Shown piece after piece: positions 1-10,255 of a stretch of 64,000 nucleotides of DNA. Every line of letters begins with the position of its first letter. Position 1 is the first letter of the stretch. The notes under the pieces were generated by a model. The model saw only the letters and a program-made list of their open reading frames with translations. It was not told the DNA's origin and did no database searches. Origin of the DNA: Lytechinus pictus (Eukaryota; Echinodermata; Echinoidea; Temnopleuroida; Toxopneustidae); the NCBI RefSeq assembly GCF_037042905.1, contig NC_087261.1, positions 11,663,717 to 11,727,716 of the forward strand, given 5' to 3'. A program made the translations under genes and the position numbers.

Positions 1-1315
1 CACGAGGTAATATTTCCAATAACTTTTCAATATATATAACTATATAATTACAAAAACCAACAAACTCAAATCCGCATCTTTTATGAGCTGCATTCCTTGT
101 TATGGTACCAATTAGTGATATTTAGACTGTTTGCTGGACCCAATTATTTGGATACATTGTTGTAATAAAGATGAAAGGGATAAACAACTGTGTTGCTTCT
201 CTTGTTTTTCTTTCATTATCTATTTTTATTCATATGCAATAAATCAGGTGTCACACAGCTGTTTTAATTGCTTTATAACCTGATATATTTTTGTGGGAGT
301 CTGTGGCATTCTCATTCAGAAAGAAAGTTCATTAACTTTCGAAGTGTGTACATTGAACAAGAAATATACAAAAATACCTGAAAGGAAAAAAATATAGAAA
401 ATTGTATTAAATTCACGTAGAAAATAAATTAAAATTTGCCTGACAAAGCATGATATTGCAATTGCCAATTTAGGATGGATCTAAATGGATGTAACTCGCA
501 AATTTATAAGAATTTTCTCAGTTACAACAGCTTTAATATTTTTAAAATCTCTAAATCTGTCCAAGTAACTGATTAGTAACACACGATACAAGCAGAGTGT
601 TATTTTTCCAGGAATGTGAAAATATTTTTTCCCTGTATTCTGATGAATTTTGTATGATTTTTAGGTTTCCATGTCAAATGTCACTGGGCAAAACCACAAT
701 AAAGTCATTTTGTCCTGGACTGGTTTAAATACTCTGACCCCTCAGCCCACCAATCCCAATCATTAATATTCCCACTTATTGACAATTTGGTAAAGAAGCA
801 CCATCCAATTTAACTCTTTGTGCGCTGGACCATGAACCCATCTGTACTGAATTATTTTCAGGGAGGGGAACTATGCATTGTTTGTTGAGTGTGAAATGCG
901 AAGTTCGCACGGCACCGAGTGTGCATTGGTGCGAAGTACGCGTGGAAAGGGTTAAGTAAAATTGACAATTTCTGCTCATATTCACTTAGTGGTGCAAATA
1001 TTCTGGAATACGATTAACATTATGTTTTGGCTTTAAAATATTTGGTCCTTTTGAAAATCCATATTACAAGGATGTATATCATACTGGTATTGAATGAGTG
1101 AATGGAATGACCAGAAAAGAAATGTCTCTATATATTTTTTGAAACAGGTGCTTCTTCCACATGAATTATTTTTGTACGACTCAATAGTTTATTTCAGCCT
1201 TTGGAGGGTATACTATAATCGCACTCAAACAGGTGGTTTAAAGATACTTTGATTAAACAGTGATGAAATGATCAGATAAATTTGCAAAACAAATCTTGAT
1301 ACAAACTCACATAAC
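1..1315. other. Intergenic, no gene seen
   Basis: AT-rich sequence with stops in all frames. No exon with convincing splice sites, and no recognisable repeat apart from short A/T runs. Confidence 0.5.
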
Positions 1316-1590
1316 ATAATAATAATAACAATAATAATGATGATGATGATGATAATAATAATAATAATAACTCTCATTTATCCAGGGTAGCCACTCTCAG
1401 CTATTAGATGTTCTTCCAGCGGGCCCTGCATGACATTGAAATGACATGTTATTATTACCCTTCTGCATTCTCATATGTCGAGCACCTGCAAGGCAGAAGG
1501 TCCCATTTTCAAGAGACTTGGCTCAATGTATGACTCGGCCGCGGATCGAAACCCATGACCTACCACTGAGCCACCATGTCCGGTTTCCTG
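1316..1590 (-). mobile_element. tRNA-derived SINE
   Basis: Read on the minus strand, the element starts near 1580 with a tRNA-like head: an A-box-like TGGCTCAGTGG followed by a B-box-like TTTCGATCC. A body of about 200 bp follows and ends in an (ATT/ATC)n tail at 1318-1370. Head, body and simple-repeat tail in this order are typical of a tRNA-derived SINE. The B box has one extra T, so this copy may be inactive for Pol III. Confidence 0.6.
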
Positions 1591-1959
1591 TTTTTAGTCA
1601 TAAGGACTGCTATTCATAAATGCCCAAGTTTATAGGGCCTCTGTCATAGTAAAAAAAGGCTTATTAATAAGTGTTGCTTTGGTCAATGGACATAACAAGG
1701 AATAGGAGTTTTAATCACAGAGTCTCTGTAGATTCAAAACTTGGGAAAAGTGTCATTGTTTAAGGTCGCTATCATAATCAACTTATATAAGGCTGCTATT
1801 CATTTGGATAAAAAGAGTCACTTTGAGTCCAAGAGGGTCGCTAGTTATAATCAAATAAAATTCTTACTATGCATGATAAAATAATAACTTGTCCGACTAG
1901 CAACCCTTTTTTTCACAAAATGAGGACTAGCCATCTTTGCTTGTTATGACTAGTGATAG

Positions 1960-2115
1960 CTCGGTCACATTTACTCTACGGCGGCCGTACGGCGAGTCGA
2001 AAACAGCCGTTTTAACATTTTTTGTACCAGCTATACATAGGTAGTTTGAATAAAAATGAATAAAACGGCTGTTTTCGACTTGCCGTACGGCCGCTGTAGA
2101 GCAAATCTGACCGAG
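1960..2115. mobile_element. MITE with 55-bp terminal inverted repeats
   Basis: The first 55 bp, starting CTCGGTCACATTTACTCTAC, are repeated inverted at the right end with about four mismatches. The centre is only about 46 bp and has no coding potential. No clear target-site duplication was found. The ends are CpG-rich (GGCCGTACGGC) in an AT-rich setting. Confidence 0.75.
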
Positions 2116-2436
2116 GTATGACCATTACTTGATTATGAACAGAAGCAAATCTCCCACTACAACTATCAATCATCATTCCTTATTATGAATAATGGCTATT
2201 TCAAAAAGTAGACTAAATAGGAAGCCCTGACATAACAGTATCAATGGCAATCTGGCATTTTACAAAGTTATTAAAGCAAAGAAAATTCATACTTTTTTAT
2301 TTACTTTTTTTTTCTTTTTCCTGAACATTTCTTACTCTATATATTTCTGCCTCTAATATCCACAATTATTACCAGGGCAAACTTTGTGCGATTACATAAA
2401 TATGTTTTTCTGTTTTGAATATCAATAATTGATTGT

Positions 2437-3046
2437 TAAAGGACAAGTCCACCCCAACAAAACCTTGATTTGAATAAAAAGAGAAAAATTCAACAAGCAA
2501 AACACTGAAAATTTCATCAAAATCGGATGTAAAATAAGAAAGTTATGACATTTTAAAGTTTCGCTTCATTTCACAAAACAATTATATGCACATCTCGGTC
2601 AGTATGCAAATGAGGGAACTGATGACATCACTCACTCACTATTTCTTTTGTATTTTATTATATGAAATATGAAATATTTTGATTTTCTCGTCATTGTCAT
2701 GTGAAATGAAGTTTCATTCCTCCCTGAACACGTGGAATTCCATTATTTTAACATTTTGTGCTTCAGGCAAGGAGGTCCTAATCATCAAATTCGTAAAAAT
2801 TGAAATATTGTATAATTCAAACAATAAAAAACAAAAGAAATAGTGAGTGAGTGACATCATCGACTCTCTCATTTGGATGTAACTGGCTCGTTCATATAAC
2901 TATTTTGTTAAAAATAAGCGAAACTTTGAAATGTCATAACTTTCTTATTTTACATCCGATTTTGATGAAATTTTCAGCAATGTGCTTGTTAAATTTTTCT
3001 CTTTTTATTCAAATCAACATTTTTCTGAGGTGGACTTGACCTTTAA
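2437..3046. mobile_element. Long-TIR MITE, family A, copy 1
   Basis: About 610 bp with long inverted arms. The left end reads AAAGGACAAGTCCACCCC and the right end is its complement with small changes, flanked by TTAA-like sequence. The arms share the phrase AAAATTTCATCAAAATCGG. A related copy lies at 35761-36352, and a more distant one at 18284-18873. Small reading frames inside it are shadows of the repeat. Confidence 0.75.
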
Positions 3047-3287
3047 ATTTTCAAATAGTATTTTCTCTCATTAATAAACTTATGGATAAAACTCATTGTC
3101 ACACTGGTAAATGTTGGAAAGTACATGTTATGGAAATATGTGATGAGGAAGTCAAGGCTGGTGTCAAATTTCTAGTCTTGCTCTTAGCCACATTAGTGGT
3201 AAGATATTTTACTGGGTAACCCCCAAACTCAACATTACCAGCCTAGACTTCATCATCACAAATTGTTTGTTGGAAATGTTGCGAAGA
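3047..3287. other. Downstream of the phytochelatin synthase gene
   Basis: Probably contains the 3' UTR of the minus-strand gene. No clear AATAAA was found on the minus strand here, so the polyA site is not assigned. Confidence 0.3.
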
Positions 3288-3953
3288 TCAACCCACAATC
3301 ATAAAACCTCGATATTTATCGGCATCTTTATCAAAGGTATTCATACAACGGAAGAGATCCCCAGCATTGACCCAACAGTCGACTGTGTTGAACCAAGTGT
3401 CTAGTAACAAAAAACGATCCGTTGTCTCATGGTACGCAGCTAACACACTGAAGTGCCCATGGACATGCTCATCTTGACCAAGATCGTACTCATCGTAGTT
3501 GACAATGACACCCTTCTCAGAACCTACCTGTGACAGAGCCTCTGACGTAAGAGTCCGGAATTCTTTGACGCTGCTTTCATCGACATGGACCTTCTTAATC
3601 GTTAAGCCATGTGCGCATAGAAGGTTGTAAATCTCATCCATTGTAGCACCATTGGTATCGCAAGATGCATAGTCGAGGGCAGCCTTCGTCTCCTTGAAGG
3701 TGAACAGGTTACCCTCGGTGTAAGGGACGTTGTCAACTGGGCACTTCAGGTGCTCCGAGGGGTCTGTGAACTGCTGTCCGAGGTGCTTCGCACTCATGAC
3801 TAGGGCAGAGGAATGGATGCCGCAGAATGTGTTGTTCTCTTGTTCTTTGAAGAGGCGTAGGAGCAAGGTCTGTTTGGCGGATGCCTCACCCAACATTTTC
3901 TGGCCCTCGGGAGAAATGAGTGGGATCTTGTCTTGAACACGCTCAACAGCCAT
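3288..3953 (-). CDS. PCS: Phytochelatin synthase family protein (half-size)
   Basis: A 221-residue protein that matches the papain-like phytochelatin synthase domain over its whole length. Enzymes of this family act on glutathione, releasing glycine and, in full synthases, transferring gamma-Glu-Cys units to make metal-binding phytochelatins. The triad is visible: Cys44 in NTFCGIHSS, His167 in GHFSVLAAYH and Asp185 in LLLDTW. The His-Asp spacing of 18 equals that of plant enzymes. The order VIVNY...LGQ...GHFS...AAYH...DRFLLLD...RGFMIV resembles short bacterial PCS-like proteins. The usual LDVARYKYPP segment is changed here to LDTWFNTVDC. There is no C-terminal Cys-rich domain, and no signal peptide, so it is probably cytosolic. 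The CDS is one exon. The ATG lies 8 bp inside the exon, after an acceptor at 3962-3963. The family assignment is firm; whether it is a synthase or only a glutathione hydrolase is open. Confidence 0.9.
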   Translation of the reverse strand: MAVERVQDKIPLISPEGQKMLGEASAKQTLLLRLFKEQENNTFCGIHSSALVMSAKHLGQQFTDPSEHLKCPVDNVPYTEGNLFTFKETKAALDYASCDTNGATMDEIYNLLCAHGLTIKKVHVDESSVKEFRTLTSEALSQVGSEKGVIVNYDEYDLGQDEHVHGHFSVLAAYHETTDRFLLLDTWFNTVDCWVNAGDLFRCMNTFDKDADKYRGFMIVG

Positions 3954-3960
3954 CTTTTCA

Positions 3961-4842
3961 CCTGACTACATGAAAAACAAGATAGAAAGTAAAATTTAGG
4001 CTTGGTAATTAACAAAATGTTAACAACTTTGAAAGTAAATGTTTCAAGCTAATAACATTTAATTTCTACATTGATGCTTGAAAGTATGACTCATGATGTG
4101 TTCACATGCAGTTTTCTTTTAATTATTATTTTTTCATTTGATCATGTTTGGTTTCATATGCTAATTTTGTCCATTTACAATGTACCAATTTAATTTTAAG
4201 TTTCAATGTTCATTGTTCAAACTGAATTAAATTCCTGAAATGATTTTTTCTAATAAAATAAAAATTACATAGGCTACATTTTAAAGAAATTCCACCTCAG
4301 ACGGACTCACAAATATATGTACGTTAAAATGGTTTTTGAGACTAGAGTGCTCTGGTGAATAAAAAAATTCCCAATAATATAAAAAACAGAACAGTGTAAT
4401 GTTATTGTTACTGTTAGTTTGTTAGTGTAAACATGGTAAACCTTTTTCCTTATTTTTTTTTTACTTTAGTTACTTACATTGTTAAAATTAAGGCATATTT
4501 TAAATACTTTTTAGTATGTGTATTGTAGGTTGCATAGACTCAACATAAATACTAACAAAGTTACGGGGGTAGTTGCGCTTGTAGACTGAGTAAGATTAAA
4601 GATTGAGGGACCAACCACTCCTAGTACCAATGAGGTCCAAACATTAGCATGTATGGACCTCATAGGCGACAATGCGTTAAAAACAGGTTGGAACTTCTAA
4701 CCGTACTGTTTCCTGCACCCAAGTATGATATTACTCCCAAAATATGAGTTTTGTCCTCGTTTGTTTATCATTTATTAAAAGATTGCCCATTAAATATATT
4801 CCTATTCCTAATTTGAATTTAATAAAATAAAGGGAAACTTAC
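3961..4842 (-). other. 5' UTR intron of the PCS gene
   Basis: On the minus strand the donor is CAAAT|GTAAGT (exon end at 4843) and the acceptor is TGTAGTCAG|GTG (exon start at 3961). No second gene is seen inside. Joining these exons makes a minimal ATG-TGA start-stop upstream of the main ATG. Confidence 0.65.
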
Positions 4843-4965
4843 ATTTGAGTCCTTTTTCGATCTTTTTTTGGCAGTCAGTCCGGTCACCGTCGAGTGCGAT
4901 CAAAGCGGTATGAAGCTGATTTTCAGATCACGTGATACGTGTGGTCATCACCTGATCGATCGACT
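4843..4965 (-). other. 5' UTR exon of the PCS gene (predicted)
   Basis: The 3' edge is set by a strong GTAAGT donor at 4842-4837. The 5' edge, the transcription start, is estimated from where the GC-richer sequence ends. No other in-frame ATG is needed, because the main start codon is in the next exon. Confidence 0.5.
4929..4934. promoter_or_regulatory. E-box CACGTG
   Basis: A perfect palindromic E-box (bHLH-type site) within or just upstream of the predicted PCS first exon and about 300 bp from the opposing candidate first exon. Function is inferred from sequence and position only. Confidence 0.35.
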
Positions 4966-5242
4966 ATCCTTTTTTAAAGACCGCAACAATTATAAATTTT
5001 ATTATAAAATATATATAGAATAAATTATTGCATAATATTATATATATTTCTACAATTAAAAAATATATTGTGATATAATTTTAATATTTGACGTAAAAAT
5101 CGCTATTGAACAAAATATTTATTAAAAAATAAAAAATCAAACAAAATAAAAAAGCCTTGGACACAGTGCAAAAAACCTAACGATTTGGCCGCGTTGTTAA
5201 CAACAATCGTAAGGGGCGCTTTATTTATAAATAAAAAAGAAT
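4966..5242. promoter_or_regulatory. Candidate bidirectional promoter
   Basis: Lies between the 5' end of the minus-strand PCS gene and a plus-strand candidate first exon. The central part is AT-rich, with GC-richer sequence on either side (4870-4970 and 5180-5290). No classical TATA box can be assigned with confidence. Confidence 0.35.
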
Positions 5243-5327
5243 ATGCAGCTGTCTATGGCGACGTGGTTTGTCGCGAGATTTGAGACAAATCCGTGGGAAT
5301 TCTTGAGAAAATACATCAAAAGAACCG
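5243..5327 (+). CDS. Candidate first coding exon, unknown protein
   Basis: Starts at ATG 5243, with a second in-frame ATG at 5255 in better context. It encodes a short basic/aromatic peptide (MATWFVARFETNPWEFL followed by RKYIKRTG) and ends at the consensus donor ACCG|GTGAGT in phase 1. The Arg/Lys-rich, aromatic N-terminus would fit a small mitochondrial or membrane protein, but I do not recognise the family. No later exon was identified. It could be a chance open stretch next to a donor-like site. Confidence 0.35.
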
Positions 5328-5339
5328 GTGAGTACCGAT

Positions 5340-7095
5340 TAAACATTATTAAAGTAGTAAATAGATTATACATACCTTGTAGATTTAGTTTTTAAGGTGA
5401 TATTAGTGCTTAGTTCTAAGCTAGGGCGGCCCAAACGCGCGTGAGCGGAGTCCCACTTTATTAACACGGGTAAGTATTGCGGTGTCGCCTAGAGTGGGAC
5501 CAACATAAAAAAAATGCTCGACTTCAAGTAAACTTCGAGCAGCACAGAATACAGCATGTGGGACCATAGTCCATACAGAACGAAACTTGAAAATGCCATA
5601 GACATCTAGTCAGTGCAAATTGTCTTCATTCTGGATAACAGTTACCTGAAAAAGTGGCTCAAAGTACAAGGTCTACTTCTCTGGATGGAGGACCACGGCG
5701 TGATATACAATTCTACGCTGATATCCTTAGAATTTACGCCAAAGATTTTAGTTTGCCGATATGGATCGCCACGCCACGCCCCTTTTTTCGGAGGATGTTA
5801 TGGCAAGCCGTTTGTCGATATTATCTTTCTTTTTTAAGAGGAACCCCTTTTTTATGGGGGAAAAAACAACACAGTTTTCCATAAAACTCTGCTTACCAGC
5901 TATAATCACTGGTGGATCCACGGGGGGGGGGGGGGGGGGGGGGGGAGGGGGGGGGGGCACAGCCGGCTCGTGCTCCCCATCCCCCCTTGAGAGGCATAAT
6001 TAAAAATTTTAATGTTAAAATGCCGTTAAAACAGAAGTGTGCCCCTTCCGACTTTTAAAAGTGAGAACTTTCTTTTACATAATTTTTGGTCGAAAACCTT
6101 TCTTTTTTTGCTCAGGAAAATATGCTCCTCCCCCTTTTGGATCCGCCCCTGCAGCTGATAAACCTTTTTTTGAACGAAGTATTTCAACTGAGAGATAAGA
6201 TGCCAACCTGTCTCTTCTAAGAAATTAAGGTGCATCAGAAAAACTCTTTATCACTGAAAATTATCATTCTATATTTTCTACGGTAGACACGTAAAAAAAA
6301 TTGTTTATTTAAAATACTAGTAAAAGGTTTTTTCGGCAAAAAAAAATCACCAATTGATAAAATGTGTTCATCCATTGATAAACTGATTCTACTAACTGAT
6401 AAACAGAGTTTATATAAAAAATGTTTACATGCATTATTGGGCATTTCGCGAAAAAAAATCTATTTTAAAAAAAGCTAAGATATAAACTGAAAAAAGGTGT
6501 GTTGTTCATAAATTTGACTCACTTTATCTCAGATAAACTCAATAATTTTTTACACACCCTGGTTTTTTTTCTTCACCAAACGCCCAATAATGCATATAGG
6601 CTATAAACTCTCCCATTCCTTGATAAACTCATGTTTGTAGCGTGACCCACACTCCAGGGGAGGCGATCCTGGGGGTGCCACGAGCCTAATTACATCAGGA
6701 GGGCTAAAGATATTCGTTCGACCCAACCCATTCGAATTTTTTTCAATTTGATATTGTTGATTGACAAAAGTGTATGAATATGATTCAAAATCTAACACTG
6801 ATTCTAAAAATGGTAACTGCTGAACTTCCTTTGCCCAAATTGGGAAGATATATCAATGGTTTGGAACTATTTTTTGACTGGCGGAAGAATTGGGGCTATT
6901 TTACTGTTTCAGTTGATGAATTTGATCCCATCATAGTTATCTTCTTAAATGGCGATTTATTTTTAAAATGAGCTGGTTACGATACCCTTCTCTGGTCAGA
7001 TATGGAAAGGTAGTAAACATTCCACCCTCTAATTTCACATTTATTTTTTATGAATTTTTCTTATTAAGTGCCATTTTAACACACAAGTCTATGGG
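5340..7095. other. Repeat-rich region, no gene
   Basis: No supported exon. At 5921-5957 there is a nearly pure run of G. The segment from about 5905 to 6155 is bounded by TGGATCCAC and TGGATCCGCCCCTG, and it shares internal phrases (GTGTGCCCC, GAGA-GGCATAATTAA-like) with the hAT-like element at 25146-25530, so it is probably another member of that class. The open frames here encode homopolymers or are short. Confidence 0.45.
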
Positions 7096-7104
7096 GAATG
7101 TTTT

Positions 7105-7500
7105 ACGCGCGTGACACCTGGGGGGGGGGGGGCAAAGTGCCCCCACTTTATGAAGCAATAAATAAGTGCCCTTTATATGCAAGAAATATGCCCCTCACGA
7201 ACGTGTACTGTGTCCGTTTTAGTCTTGAGGAATACCCGTTTTAGGTGTTACCAAGTGCCATTTCTCGTATCAGTGCCAATTTCTACCAAAAATGCCCCCC
7301 CCCCTCACGAAAGTGCTATGTGCCCCTTTCACCCGAGAAGGGCCAGTTTTATGTGTCAGCAAGTGCCACTTGTCGCTTGTCTTCTTGTAAATGACCTTTC
7401 TCGAATCGGTGCCACTTTTTACTTAGAAAAGTGCCCCTTACGAACGTGTTCTGTGCCCCTTTTATACCTGACAGGACCTGTTTAATGTGCCCCTTTGAAA
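7105..7500 (+). repeat. Degenerate tandem repeat of ~105-140 bp, about 2.5 units
   Basis: Units start near 7188, 7297 and 7430 with the phrase GCCCC-TCACGAA-GTG and contain AAGTGCCA and TCG-ATC-GTGCCA in the same order. A 102-residue open frame crosses it, but its peptide only reflects the repeat. A poly-G run opens the region at 7120. Confidence 0.55.
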
Positions 7501-7599
7501 AAAGAAAACAATATTCTAATTTTCATATGTTACTACTTATGAAGGAAAAACTGTTAAGGATAATACATGCCTGAGTCATGTGATGCGGGGGTAGATAAG

Positions 7600-8194
7600 C
7601 AGTTGCGGAGAGATGGAGCCCCCCCCAAAAAAAATCACAACCAAGAAAAAAAAAAGAAAAAAAAAGAGAGAAGGGTGAAATATAATACTTAAAAAAAAGT
7701 TATTGTTTCAAAATCGGATTATCTTGAAGATTTTGTTGCTTGCTTTTCATAGTATTCTTGGATCAATACCACAATACAGTCTTTCATTTATCAATTACTA
7801 CAGACCAAGCAGGTCTTTGCGCTCATCCACTTCTGGCTTCCTTGTTATTCCAAAAGTTTCAAAAACCTGGGGGGAAAGATCATTTGCTTTTGCATGCCCC
7901 ACTTTGTGGAATAGCCTTCCTGACATAAAAAAATGTACCTCTGTCGAAACTTTCAAAAATCTTCTAAAAACTCTTTTATTTAACTCTTAGCTCTTTATGC
8001 GCCTTGAGCACTCTACAGAGTGGATTTGGCGCTTTATAAGTCACATTATTATTGTTAAAACCTATCACAAAATTGGATTTTCATTATAAAAATGTCAAAA
8101 TCATTGTTCACTCGCTTCGCTCGCAGCTTCTTATAAATTTTACGTGATGCGACATATCTAGCCCCCTCAAAATGTTTGGCTTATTACACCACTA
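7600..8194 (+). mobile_element. hAT-like MITE interrupted by a LINE
   Basis: Begins CAGTTGCGGAG and ends TTGGCTTATTACACCACTA, a diverged form of the CAGTGGCGTAATGAGCC inverted end seen in other copies. The flanks TAGATAAG and TAGATAAA form a near-perfect 8-bp duplication. The host element alone matches the copy at 26444-26722; the extra sequence is the LINE fragment. Confidence 0.75.
7705..8060 (+). mobile_element. CR1/L2-type LINE 3' fragment
   Basis: An open frame from 7703 to 7990 encodes the C-terminal tail of a non-LTR reverse transcriptase, with SKTWGERSFAFACPTLWN then LPDIKK and FKNLLKTLL. The 3' UTR carries GGCGCTTTATAAGTCAC and an ATT tail at 8035-8057. It is 5' truncated and dead. 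It sits inside the hAT-like element, so it inserted later. Confidence 0.8.
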
Positions 8195-8202
8195 TAGATA
8201 AA

Positions 8203-9388
8203 TAATTTTTTTTTTTTGCTTTAAGATAGTTCCCTTTTCGAAAGAAAAGGTGCCGTTTTTTCCCCTGTGCCCCGGTCAGTAGGCAGGCCCCCAAAATGTG
8301 GCTTTCATCCAAGTGATATTCATGACTAGAGAGGTTTTGCATATTTAATGAGCTTGATGCGGACCAAAACACCTCTTTTAATTCGGTCATTGCTGCTCTA
8401 AATAAAGGCCCCCTACATCAAATTTCATGATTTTGGTATCACTGTAAAGAAGAAGAATGATACTTTCGGGTCCTGTGTTTAATTTTTAAAAACAGATTTT
8501 TTAATGTTGGAAAAACTTTTGATCTAAAAGATGCTACAAAATAATTATTTTCACCTGAAAAAGTTGTTATTTTTACACTTAAGTTTTGTTTGATCCCAAA
8601 CTATTTGTAGATCATGATTAAGCGGAATATCTATGCTTTTAAATGGTATAGGTTTCAAAACAAGAATTTGTTCAATCGGGTCAAAATCACACTTTTCATT
8701 GGCCAAGTTCATTAAGCAGCTTAAAAACAAGAATACTGCACTCTGATTGATCAAAGTGACCACACACTAATTAAAACGGTTCCAGTGCTGGGTTCACGGC
8801 AAGGTCAAACTCCCCATGTGGTATCCTCATCAAATTACCCGCGCTTGTTGTTTTGAAACCTTTTCCAGCCAATCAGAACTCTAGATTCACGTTTCTCCAA
8901 AATTTTAGAAATCTCGTCTTGTACCTTGGTGGGAAAAGTGTGATGTTTACCCGATTAAAATGTGCCGCATATTAAGAGTGACATTGTGAGAAAGTACAGA
9001 AATTCAGCTTTGTGGTGATATAGATATCTTTGAAGCTCAAAATAAAAAGTTTTGCACAATTTGCAAAAGAAAAGAGAGGAAGAAAATTCACTTTTGATGC
9101 ACATTTTCAGGCCTGAAATTCACTTATTTATTAAAATATTTCATATGAAATAAATGACCAATATGAAAGAGAAACAGGTACTCTGTCTAATTGTGCAAAG
9201 ATATCTAATTTGACTTGAGGATAAATTAGGTAAATTCTTAGAAAAAGAAAATTTCATGATTCACGAGATTTTGCATGGAGGAGGATTCAGCCACGAGAGG
9301 ATTTGGATGAATCTGGCCTATATTTGCTCATTAGCTCATTGCCCCCCCACTTTCAACTCCGCCGCCCCTGCCACACATTTAAAACAAC
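8203..9388. other. Intergenic, no gene seen
   Basis: AT-rich. Only short open frames, with none matching a known family. Some stretches look like old repeats, but no borders were found. Confidence 0.4.
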
Positions 9389-9570
9389 TCAGTCAAATTG
9401 ACTAGAGCAGTAGTCAGTTGGGTGCAACTGATATCTAGTCACATTTTTGACGTAAACATATTCTAGTCAGAAATAACTATGTTCTTGTAAAATACGACTA
9501 GAAAATAATCAAATATGACCAGAATAACATTTGCACCAGGTGAACCTATTAACTAGTCATTTTTGACTGA
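9389..9570. mobile_element. Short MITE with ~17-bp inverted ends
   Basis: The left end TCAGTCAAATTGACTAG is mirrored by CTAGTCATTTTTGACTGA at the right end. The GACTAG phrase recurs inside. No duplication was identified. Confidence 0.5.
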
Positions 9571-9935
9571 TTTGTTTTGTGAGTGCATGCTTATACACCA
9601 AGCAATAAATATCTAGCAGGTGTTCATTTGACAACGCAGTCTGCAAAATTTGAAGAGGACATACTGTGTCAAAGTCTGTGTAAATTAAATAATTTTTTTT
9701 TTGTTCTTTGGGCCTGATGTTGCCATCATAAAAATGATGAAAAGTGGCCCATCACATAATAAACCATGATTAAATTAAATAGTAGGAAGTTTTACATCAA
9801 GCTAATCAAATATGAATTAACACTATTCTTAAATCTGTCCATGTTGGGAGCGGAAGGGAATGAGTTGGCGGGAAGTGAATTCCGTAGCCGAGCCGTCCTG
9901 AGAATATTATAAACCAGTCATCATTGGATTAAAAC

Positions 9936-10247
9936 CAGTGGCGTACCTAGGATTTTCCACAGGGGGGCGAAATCGGCCGCCACAAGCCCCCCCCCCCAAA
10001 AAAGGTCTTCAATAAAAAATAAAGGTTATTGTACCAGAAAAAAAATTGACAAGCAAAAAAAAAAAAAAAGGTCTTCAAGCTCGTCAGGGGGGCAATAAAG
10101 GTCTTCAAGCTCGTCAGGGGGGGGGGGGGCATAAAAGGTCTTTCAAGCTCGTCAGGGGGGCAGTGATATGTATTTTGTATGGGTTGTGGCTCGTCAGGGG
10201 GGGGGGCAGAGTGCCCCCCTGCCCCCCCCCCCGTAGGTACGCTAGTG
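9936..10247. mobile_element. hAT-like MITE with 8-bp target duplication
   Basis: Ends are CAGTGGCGTACCTAGG and GTAGGTACGCTAGTG. Both flanks carry ATTAAAAC (9928-9935 and 10248-10255), a perfect 8-bp duplication. Inside are three tandem copies of GGTCTTCAAGCTCGTCAGGG with poly-G and poly-C runs. Confidence 0.85.
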
Positions 10248-10255
10248 ATTAAAAC

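Noticed and set aside
5654..5884. Second exon for the candidate gene starting at 5243
   Set aside because: An open stretch (FYADILRIYAKDFSLPIW) is present, but no convincing acceptor in phase 1, and it runs into a poly-G repeat.
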